A stretch of 64,000 bases of DNA from the NCBI RefSeq assembly GCF_051014685.1, contig NW_027478385.1:6758001-6822000 (forward strand), read 5' to 3'. Positions 51,714 through 62,600 of the stretch are shown in pieces (position 1 is the stretch's first letter; every line of letters begins with the position of its first letter). The position numbers and the translations under genes were made by a program. This DNA is from Ptiloglossa arizonensis. Its lineage: Eukaryota > Arthropoda > Insecta > Hymenoptera > Colletidae. The notes under the pieces were generated by a model. The model searched no databases. It was not told the DNA's origin and saw nothing but the letters and a program-made list of their open reading frames with translations.

Positions 51714-54700
51714 GTCAATCCGTTCGCGAGATATGAGAGTTTGAAGCTAAGAAATGGTTGAGAAGAGAACAAATTTTTCGCAATTCTGCTGCTCCAAACG
51801 CTTAACCAGAATGGCCTAGGGGAAAAATACACACACCGTTGTAATCGGGCGAGCTTCTACTTTCAAATGCAATAGGAATTTTTGGGTTAGGTCAATCCGT
51901 TCGCGAGATATGAGAGTTTGAAGCTAAGAAATGGTTGAGAGGAGAACAAATTTTTCGCAATTCTGCTGCTCCAAACGCTTAACCAGAATGGCATGGGAAA
52001 AAATACACATACCGTTGTTATCGGGCGAGTTTCTACTTTCAAATGCAATAGGAATTTTTGGGTTAGGTCAATCCGTTCGCGAGATATCGGAGTTTGAAGA
52101 CAAGAAATGGTTGAGAAGGCAAAAAATTTTTCACAATTCTGCTGCTCCAAACGCTTAACCAGAATGGCCTAGGGAAAAAATACCCCTACCGTTGTAATCG
52201 CGCGAGCTTCTACTTTCAAATGCAATAGGAATTCTTGGGTTAGGCCAATCCGTTCGCGAGATATGAGAGTTTGAAGCTAAGAAATGGTTGAGAAGAGAAC
52301 AAATTTTTCGCAATTCTGCTGCTCCAAACGCTTAACCAGAATGGCCTAGGGAAAAAATACGCATACCGTTGTATTCGGGCGAGTTTCTACTTTCAAATGC
52401 AGTAGGAATTTTTGTGTTATGTCAATCCGTTCGCGAGATATGGGAGTTTGAAGCTAAGAAATGGTTGTGAAGAGAACAAATTTTTCGAAATTCTGCTGCC
52501 CCAAACGCTTAACCAGAATGGCCTAGGGAAAAAATACGCACATCGTTGTAATCGGGCGAGTTTCTACTTTCAGACGCAGCAGGAATTTTTGGGTTTGGTC
52601 AATCTGTTCGCGAGATATGGGAGTTTGAAGCTAAGAAATGGTTGAGAAGAGAACAAATTTTTCGCACCTCTGCTGCTCCAAACGCTTAACCAGAATGGCC
52701 TAGGGAAAAAATACACATACCGGTGTAATCGGGAGAGTCTCTACTTTCAGACGCAACAGGAATTTTTGGGTTAGGTCAATCCGTTCGCGAGATATGGGAC
52801 TTTGAATCTAAGAAATGGTTGACAAGACAACAAATTTTTCGCACTTCAGCTGCTCCAATCGCCTAATCAGAATGGTCTAGGGGAAAAATACACACACCGT
52901 TGTATTAGGGCGAGCTTCTACTTTCAAATGCAATAGGAATTTTTGGGTTAGGTCAATCGGTTCGCGAGATATGAGAGTTTGAAGCTAAGAAATGGTTGAG
53001 AAGAGAACAAATTTTTCGCAATTCTGCTGCTCCAAACGCTTAACCAGAATGGCATGGGAAAAAATACACATACCGTTGTTATCGGGCGAGTTTCTACATT
53101 CAAATGCAATAGCAATTTTTGGGTTAGGTCAATCCATTCGCGAGATATCGGAGTTTGAAGACAAGAAATGGTTGAGAAGGCAAAAAATTTTTCACAATTC
53201 TGCTGCTCCAAACGCTTAACCAGAATGGCCTAGGGAAAAAATACCCATACCGTTGTAATCGCGCGAGCTTCTACTTTCAAATGCAATAGGAATTTTTGGG
53301 TTAGGCCAATCCGTTCGCGAGATATGAGAGTTTGAAGCTAAGAAATGGTTGAGAAGAGAACAAATTTTTCGCAATTCTGCTGCTCCAAACGCTTAACCAG
53401 AATGGCCTAGGGAAAAAATACGCATACCGTTGTATTCGGGCGAGTTTCTACTTTCAAATGCAGTAGGAATTTTTGTGTTATGTCAATCCGTTCGCGAGAT
53501 ATGGGAGTTTGAAGCTAAGAAATGGTTGAGAAGAGAACAAATTTTTCGCAATTCTGCTGCCCCAAACGCTTAACCAGAATGGCCTAGGGAAAAAATACGC
53601 ACACCGTTGTAATCGGGAGAGTTTCTACTTTCAGACGCAGCAGGAATTTTTGGGTTTGGTCAATCTGTTCGCGAGATATGGGAGTTTGAAGCTAAGAAAT
53701 GGTTGAGAAGACAACAAATTTATCGCACCTCTGCTGCTCCAAACGCTTAACCAGAATGACCTAGGGAAAAAATACACATACCGGTGTAATCGGGCGAGTT
53801 TCTACTTTCAGATGCAACAGGAATTTTTGGGTTAGGTCAATCCGTTCGCGAGATATGGGAGTTTGAAGCTAAGAACTGGTTGAGAAGACAACAAATTTTT
53901 CGCACTTCTGCTGCTCCAAACCCTTAACCAGAATGGCCCAGGGAAAAAATGCACATACCGTTGTAATCGGGCGAGCTTCTGCTTTCAGATGCAATAGGAA
54001 TTTTTGGGTTAGGTCAATCCGTTCGCGAGATATGGGACATTGAAGCTAAGAAATGGTTGAGAAGACATCAAATTTTTCGCACTTCTGCTGCTCCAAACGC
54101 TTAACCAGAATGGCCTAGGGGAAAAATACACACACCGTTGTAATCGGGCGAGCTTCTACTTTCAAATGCAATAGGAATTTTTGGGTTAGGTCAATCCGTT
54201 CGCGAGATATGAGAGTTTGAAGCTAAGAAATGGTTGAGAAGAGAACAAATTTTTCGCAATTCTGCTGCTCCAAACGCTTAACCAGAATGGCCTAGGGGAA
54301 AAATACACACACCGTTGTAATCGGGCGAGCTTCTACTTTCAAATGCAATAGGAATTTTTGGGTTAGGTCAATCCGTTCGCGAGATATGAGAGTTTGAAGC
54401 TAAGAAATGGTTGAGAGGAGAACAAATTTTTCGCAATTCTGCTGCTCCAAACGCTTAACCAGAATGGCATGGGAAAAAATACACATACCGTTGTTATCGG
54501 GCGAGTTTCTACTTTCAAATGCAATAGGAATTTTTGGGTTAGGTCAATCCGTTCGCGAGATATCGGAGTTTGAAGACAAGAAATGGTTGAGAAGGCAAAA
54601 AATTTTTCACAATTCTGCTGCTCCAAACGCTTAACCAGAATGGCCTAGGGAAAAAATACCCCTACCGTTGTAATCGCGCGAGCTTCTACTTTCAAATGCA

Positions 54701-57700
54701 ATAGGAATTCTTGGGTTAGGCCAATCCGTTCGCGAGATATGAGAGTTTGAAGCTAAGAAATGGTTGAGAAGAGAACAAATTTTTCGCAATTCTGCTGCTC
54801 CAAACGCTTAACCAGAATGGCCTAGGGAAAAAATACGCATACCGTTGTATTCGGGCGAGTTTCTACTTTCAAATGCAGTAGGAATTTTTGTGTTATGTCA
54901 ATCCGTTCGCGAGATATGGGAGTTTGAAGCTAAGAAATGGTTGTGAAGAGAACAAATTTTTCGAAATTCTGCTGCCCCAAACGCTTAACCAGAATGGCCT
55001 AGGGAAAAAATACGCACATCGTTGTAATCGGGCGAGTTTCTACTTTCAGACGCAGCAGGAATTTTTGGGTTTGGTCAATCTGTTCGCGAGATATGGGAGT
55101 TTGAAGCTAAGAAATGGTTGAGAAGAGAACAAATTTTTCGCACCTCTGCTGCTCCAAACGCTTAACCAGAATGGCCTAGGGAAAAAATACACATACCGGT
55201 GTAATCGGGAGAGTCTCTACTTTCAGACGCAACAGGAATTTTTGGGTTAGGTCAATCCGTTCGCGAGATATGGGACTTTGAATCTAAGAAATGGTTGACA
55301 AGACAACAAATTTTTCGCACTTCAGCTGCTCCAATCGCCTAATCAGAATGGTCTAGGGGAAAAATACACACACCGTTGTATTCGGGCGAGCTTCTACTTT
55401 CAAATGCAATAGGAATTTTTGGGTTAGGTCAATCGGTTCGCGAGATATGAGAGTTTGAAGCTAAGAAATGGTTGAGAAGAGAACAAATTTTTCGCAATTC
55501 TGCTGCTCCAAACGCTTAACCAGAATGGCATGGGAAAAAATACACATACCGTTGTTATCGGGCGAGTTTCTACTTTCAAATGCAATAGCAATTTTTGGGT
55601 TAGGTCAATCCATTCGCGAGATATCGGAGTTTGAAGACAAGAAATGGTTGAGAAGGCAAAAAATTTTTCACAATTCTGCTGCTCCAAACGCTTAACCAGA
55701 ATGGCCTAGGGAAAAAATACCCATACCGTTGTAATCGCGCGAGCTTCTACTTTCAAATGCAATAGGAATTTTTGGGTTAGGCCAATCCGTTCGCGAGATA
55801 TGAGAGTTTGAAGCTAAGAAATGGTTGAGAAGAGAACAAATTTTTCGCAATTCTGCTGCTCCAAACGCTTAACCAGAATGGCCTAGGGAAAAAATACGCA
55901 TACCGTTGTATTCGGGCGAGTTTCTACTTTCAAATGCAGTAGGAATTTTTGTGTTATGTCAATCCGTTCGCGAGATATGGGAGTTTGAAGCTAAGAAATG
56001 GTTGAGAAGAGAACAAATTTTTCGCAATTCTGCTGCCCCAAACGCTTAACCAGAATGGCCTAGGGAAAAAATACGCACACCGTTGTAATCGGGAGAGTTT
56101 CTACTTTCAGACGCAGCAGGAATTTTTGGGTTTGGTCAATCTGTTCGCGAGATATGGGAGTTTGAAGCTAAGAAATGGTTGAGAAGACAACAAATTTATC
56201 GCACCTCTGCTGCTCCAAACGCTTAACCAGAATGACCTAGGGAAAAAATACACATACCGGTGTAATCGGGAGAGTTTCTACTTTCAGACGCAACAGGAAT
56301 TTTTGGGTTAGGTCAATCCGTTCGCGAGATATGGGACTTTGAATCTAGGAAATGGTTGACAAGACAACAAATTTTTCGCACTTCAGCTGCTCCAATCGCC
56401 TAATCAGAATGGTCTAGGGGAAAAATACACACACCGTTGTAATCGGGCGAGCTTCTACTTTCAAATGCAATAGGAATTTTTGGGTTAGGTCAATCCGTTC
56501 GCGAGATATGAGAGTTTGAAACTAAGAAATGGTTGAGAAGAGAACAAATTTTTCGCAATTCTGCTGCTCCAAACGCTTAACCAGAATGGCCTAGGGGAAA
56601 AATACACACACCGTTGTAATCGGGCGAGCTTCTACTTTCAAATGCAATAGGAATTTTTGGGTTAGGTCAATCCGTTCGCGAGATATGAGAGTTTGAAGCT
56701 AAGAAATGGTTGAGAAGAGAACAAATTTTTCGCAATTCTGCTGCTCCAAACGCTTAACCAGAATGGCATGGGAAAAAATACACATACCGTTGTTATCGGG
56801 CGAGTTTCTACTTTCAAATGCAATAGGAATTTTTGGGTTAGGTCAATCCATTCGCGAGATATCGGAGTTTGAAGACAAGAAATGGTTGAGAAGGCAAAAA
56901 ATTTTTCACAATTCTGCTGCTCCAAACGCTTAACCAGAATGGCCTAGGGAAAAAATACCCCTACCGTTGTAATCGCGCGAGCTTCTACTTTCAAATGCAA
57001 TAGGAATTCTTGGGTTAGGTCAATCCGTTCGCGAGATATGAGAGTTTGAAGCTAAGAAATGGTTGAGAAGAGAACAAATTTTTCGCAATTCTGCTGCTCC
57101 AAACGCTTAACCAGAATGGCCTAGGGAAAAAATACGCATACCGTTGTATTCGGGCGAGTTTCTACTTTCAAATGCAGTAGGAATTTTTGTGTTATGTCAA
57201 TCCGTTCGCGAGATATGGGAGTTTGAAGCTAAGAAATGGTTGTGAAGAGAACAAATTTTTCGCAATTCTGCTGCCCCAAAGGCTTAACCAGAATGGCCTA
57301 GGGAAAAAATACGCACACCGTTGTAATCGGGCGAGTTTCCACTTTCAGACGCAGCAGGAATTTTTGGGTGTGGTCAATCTGTTCGCGAGATATGGGAGTT
57401 TGAATCTAAGAAATGGTTGAGAAGACAACAAATTTTTCGCAATTCTGCTGCTCCAAACGCTTAACCAGAATGGCATGGGAAAAAATACACATACCGTTGT
57501 TATCGGGCGAGTTTCTACTTTCAAATGCAATAGGAATTTTTGGGTTAGGTCAATCCGTTCGCGAGATATCGGAGTTTGAAGACAAGAAATGGTTGAGAAG
57601 GCAAAAAATTTTTCACAATTCTGCTGCTCCAAACGCTTAACCAGAATGGCCTAGGGAAAAAATACACATACCGTTGTAATCGGGCAAGTTTCTACTTTCA

Positions 57701-57725
57701 TACGCAGCAGGAATTTTTGGGTTTG
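51714..57725 (+). repeat. 14-mer (6+8) HOR family
   Basis: GGCATGGG monomers start at 51891, 52952, 54367, 55428, 56666 and 57373. The intervals are 1061, 1415, 1061, 1238 and 707 bp. The 2,476-bp repeat 51891 to 54367 is 14 x 177 minus 2 and alternates a 6-mer and an 8-mer. The second round is shortened: its 8-mer slot holds 7 monomers (1,238 bp). Markers include GAGAGTCTCTACTTTC (about 52735 and 55210), GAGAGGAGAAC, TCGAAATTCTGCTGCCCC and CAAATTTATCGCACC. The monomer at 57549 ends with the rare CATACGCAGC tail that opens the divergent block. Confidence 0.88.
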
Positions 57726-59670
57726 GTCAATCCGTTCGCGAGATATGGGACTTTGAAGCTAAGAAATGGTTGAGAAGACAACAAATTTTTCGCAATTCTG
57801 CTGCTCCAAACGCTTAACCAGAATGGCCTAGGGAAAAAATACCCATACCGTTGTAATCGGACGAGTTTCTACTTTCAGTTACAATAGGAATTTTTGGGTT
57901 AGGTCAATCCGTTCGCGAGATATGGGACTTTGAAGCTAAGAAATGGTTGACCAGACAACAAATTTTTCGCACTTCTGCTGTTCCAATCGCTTAACCAGAA
58001 TGGCCTAGGGGAAAAATACACGTACCGTTGTAATCGGGCGAGTTTCTACTTTCAAATGCAATAGCATTTTTGGGTTAGGTCAATCCGTTCGCGAGTTATG
58101 GGAGTTTGAAGCTAAGAAATGGTTGAGAAGAGAACAAATTTTTCGCAATTCTGCTGCTCCAAACGCTTAACCAGAATGGCCTAGGGAAAAAATACCCATA
58201 CCGTTGTAATCGGGCGAGTTTCTACTTTCAGTTACAATAGGAATTTTTGGGTTAGGTCAATCCGTTCGCCAGATATGGTACTTTGAAGCTAAGAAATGGT
58301 TGACAAGACAACAAATTTTTCGCACTTCTGCTGCTCCAATCGCTTAACCAGAATGGCCTAGGGGAAAAATACACGTACCGTTGTAATCGGGCGAGTTTCT
58401 ACTTTCAAATGCAATAGGAATTTTTGGGTTAAGCCAATCCGTTCGCGAGATATGAGAGTTTGAAGCTAAGAAATGGTTGAGAAGACAACAAATTTTTCGC
58501 AATTCTGCTGCTCCAAACGCTTAAGAAGAATGGGCTAGGGATAAAATACACATACCGTTGTAATCGGGCGAGTTTCTACTTTCAGTTACAATAGGAATTT
58601 TTGGGTTAGGTCAATCCGTTCGCGAGATATGGGACTTTGAAGCTAAGAAATGGTTGACAAGACAACAAATTTTTCGCACTTCTGCTGCACCAATCGCTTA
58701 ACCAGAATGGCCTAGGGAAAAAATACACATACCGTTGTAATCGGGCGAGTTTCTACTTTCAGATGCAATAGGAATTTCTGGGTTAGGTCAATCCGTTTGC
58801 GAGATATGGGAGTTTGAAGCCAAGAAATGTTTGGGAAGGCAAACAATTTTTCGCAATTCTGCTGCTCCAAACGCTTAACCAGAATGGCCTAGGGAAAAAA
58901 TACCCATACCGTTGTAATCGGGCGAGTTTCTACTTTCAGTTACAATAGGAATTTTTGGGTTAGGTAAATCCGTTGCGAGATATGGGAGTTTGAAGCCAAA
59001 AAATATTTGGGAAGGCAAAAAATTTTTCGCAATTCTGCTGCTCCAAACGCTTAACCAGAATAGCCTAGGGAAAAAATACACATACCTTTGTAATCGGGCG
59101 AGTTTCTACTTTCAGATGCGACAGGAATTTTTGGGTTAGGTCAATCCGTTCGCGAGATATGGGAGTTTGAAGCTAAGAACTGGTTGCGAAGACAACAAAT
59201 TTTTCGCACTTCTGCTGCTCCAAACGCTTAACCAGAATGGCCCAGGGAAAAAATACACATACCGTTGTAATCGGGCGAGTTTCTACTTTCAGATGCAATA
59301 GGAATTTTTGGGTTAGGTCAATCCGTTCGCGAGATATGGGACATTGAAGCTAAGAAATGGTTGAGGAGACAACAAATTTTTTGCACTTCTGCTGCTCCAA
59401 ACGCTTAACCAGAATGGCCTAGGGAAAAAATACCCATACCGTTGTAATCGGACGAGTTTCTACTTTCAGTTACAATAGGAATTTTTGGGTTAGGTCAATC
59501 CGTTCGCGAGATATGGGACTTTGAAGCTAAGAAATGGTTGACCAGACAACAAATTTTTCGCACTTCAGCTGCTCCAATCGCCTAATCAGAATGGTCTAGT
59601 GGAAAAATACACACACCTTTGTAATCGGGCGAGCTTCTACTTTCAAATGCAATAGGAATTTTTGGGTTAG
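57726..59670 (+). repeat. Divergent low-copy block of 11 monomers (1,945 bp)
   Basis: Monomers start at 57726, 57903, 58079, 58256, 58433, 58610, 58787, 58964, 59140, 59317 and 59494, with two 1-bp deletions: CAATAGCATTTTTGGG near 58063, and GTTGCGAG in place of GTTCGCGAG near 58972. Types include CAGTTACAATAGG tails, GGTTGACCAGACAAC, and GAAGCCAAGAAATGTTTGGGAAGG. These resemble the left part of the window (1-7.6 kb), not the flanking 14-mers, and the set shows no internal higher-order period. The monomers carry more private changes than their neighbours, as expected for copies outside the current homogenisation unit. Confidence 0.85.
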
Positions 59671-62600
59671 GTCAATCCGTTCGCGAGATATGAGAGTTTG
59701 AAGCTAAGAAATGGTTGAGAAGAGAACAAATTTTTCGCAATTCTGCTGCTCCAAACGCTTAACCAGAATGGCCTAGGGGAAAAATACACACACCGTTGTA
59801 ATCGGGCGAGCTTCTACTTTCAAATGCAATAGGAATTTTTGGGTTAGGTCAATCCGTTCGCGAGATATGAGAGTTTGAAGCTAAGAAATGGTTGAGAAGA
59901 GAACAAATTTTTCGCAATTCTGCTGCTCCAAACGCTTAACCAGAATGGCATGGGAAAAAATACACATACCGTTGTTATCGGGCGAGTTTCTACTTTCAAA
60001 TGCAATAGGAATTTTTGGGTTAGGTCAATCCGTTCGCGAGATATCGGAGTTTGAAGACAAGAAATGGTTGAGAAGGCAAAAAATTTTTCACAATTCTGCT
60101 GCTCCAAACGCTTAACCAGAATGGCCTAGGGAAAAAATACCCCTACCGTTGTAATCGCGCGAGCTTCTACTTTCAAATGCAATAGGAATTCTTGGGTTAG
60201 GCCAATCCGTTCGCGAGATATGAGAGTTTGAAGCTAAGAAATGGTTGAGAAGAGAACAAATTTTTCGCAATTCTGCTGCTCCAAACGCTTAACCAGAATG
60301 GCCTAGGGAAAAAATACGCATACCGTTGTATTCGGGCGAGTTTCTACTTTCAAATGCAGTAGGAATTTTTGTGTTATGTCAATCCGTTCGCGAGATATGG
60401 GAGTTTGAAGCTAAGAAATGGTTGTGAAGAGAACAAATTTTTCGAAATTCTGCTGCCCCAAACGCTTAACCAGAATGGCCTAGGGAAAAAATACGCACAT
60501 CGTTGTAATCGGGCGAGTTTCTACTTTCAGACGCAGCAGGAATTTTTGGGTTTGGTCAATCTGTTCGCGAGATATGGGAGTTTGAAGCTAAGAAATGGTT
60601 GAGAAGAGAACAAATTTTTCGCACCTCTGCTGCTCCAAACGCTTAACCAGAATGGCCTAGGGAAAAAATACACATACCGGTGTAATCGGGAGAGTCTCTA
60701 CTTTCAGACGCAACAGGAATTTTTGGGTTAGGTCAATCCGTTCGCGAGATATGGGACTTTGAATCTAAGAAATGGTTGACAAGACAACAAATTTTTCGCA
60801 CTTCAGCTGCTCCAATCGCCTAATCAGAATGGTCTAGGGGAAAAATACACACACCGTTGTATTAGGGCGAGCTTCTACTTTCAAATGCAATAGGAATTTT
60901 TGGGTTAGGTCAATCGGTTCGCGAGATATGAGAGTTTGAAGCTAAGAAATGGTTGAGAAGAGAACAAATTTTTCGCAATTCTGCTGCTCCAAACGCTTAA
61001 CCAGAATGGCATGGGAAAAAATACACATACCGTTGTTATCGGGCGAGTTTCTACATTCAAATGCAATAGCAATTTTTGGGTTAGGTCAATCCATTCGCGA
61101 GATATCGGAGTTTGAAGACAAGAAATGGTTGAGAAGGCAAAAAATTTTTCACAATTCTGCTGCTCCAAACGCTTAACCAGAATGGCCTAGGGAAAAAATA
61201 CCCATACCGTTGTAATCGCGCGAGCTTCTACTTTCAAATGCAATAGGAATTTTTGGGTTAGGCCAATCCGTTCGCGAGATATGAGAGTTTGAAGCTAAGA
61301 AATGGTTGAGAAGAGAACAAATTTTTCGCAATTCTGCTGCTCCAAACGCTTAACCAGAATGGCCTAGGGAAAAAATACGCATACCGTTGTATTCGGGCGA
61401 GTTTCTACTTTCAAATGCAGTAGGAATTTTTGTGTTATGTCAATCCGTTCGCGAGATATGGGAGTTTGAAGCTAAGAAATGGTTGAGAAGAGAACAAATT
61501 TTTCGCAATTCTGCTGCCCCAAACGCTTAACCAGAATGGCCTAGGGAAAAAATACGCACACCGTTGTAATCGGGAGAGTTTCTACTTTCAGACGCAGCAG
61601 GAATTTTTGGGTTTGGTCAATCTGTTCGCGAGATATGGGAGTTTGAAGCTAAGAAATGGTTGAGAAGACAACAAATTTATCGCACCTCTGCTGCTCCAAA
61701 CGCTTAACCAGAATGACCTAGGGAAAAAATACACATACCGGTGTAATCGGGCGAGTTTCTACTTTCAGATGCAACAGGAATTTTTGGGTTAGGTCAATCC
61801 GTTCGCGAGATATGGGAGTTTGAAGCTAAGAACTGGTTGAGAAGACAACAAATTTTTCGCACTTCTGCTGCTCCAAACCCTTAACCAGAATGGCCCAGGG
61901 AAAAAATGCACATACCGTTGTAATCGGGCGAGCTTCTGCTTTCAGATGCAATAGGAATTTTTGGGTTAGGTCAATCCGTTCGCGAGATATGGGACATTGA
62001 AGCTAAGAAATGGTTGAGAAGACATCAAATTTTTCGCACTTCTGCTGCTCCAAACGCTTAACCAGAATGGCCTAGGGGAAAAATACACACACCGTTGTAA
62101 TCGGGCGAGCTTCTACTTTCAAATGCAATAGGAATTTTTGGGTTAGGTCAATCCGTTCGCGAGATATGAGAGTTTGAAGCTAAGAAATGGTTGAGAAGAG
62201 AACAAATTTTTCGCAATTCTGCTGCTCCAAACGCTTAACCAGAATGGCCTAGGGGAAAAATACACACACCGTTGTAATCGGGCGAGCTTCTACTTTCAAA
62301 TGCAATAGGAATTTTTGGGTTAGGTCAATCCGTTCGCGAGATATGAGAGTTTGAAGCTAAGAAATGGTTGAGAGGAGAACAAATTTTTCGCAATTCTGCT
62401 GCTCCAAACGCTTAACCAGAATGGCATGGGAAAAAATACACATACCGTTGTTATCGGGCGAGTTTCTACTTTCAAATGCAATAGGAATTTTTGGGTTAGG
62501 TCAATCCGTTCGCGAGATATCGGAGTTTGAAGACAAGAAATGGTTGAGAAGGCAAAAAATTTTTCACAATTCTGCTGCTCCAAACGCTTAACCAGAATGG

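Noticed and set aside
58875..59081. 68-codon reverse frame in the divergent block
   Set aside because: It is opened by the 1-bp deletion at GTTGCGAG near 58972, and its content is ordinary monomer sequence.
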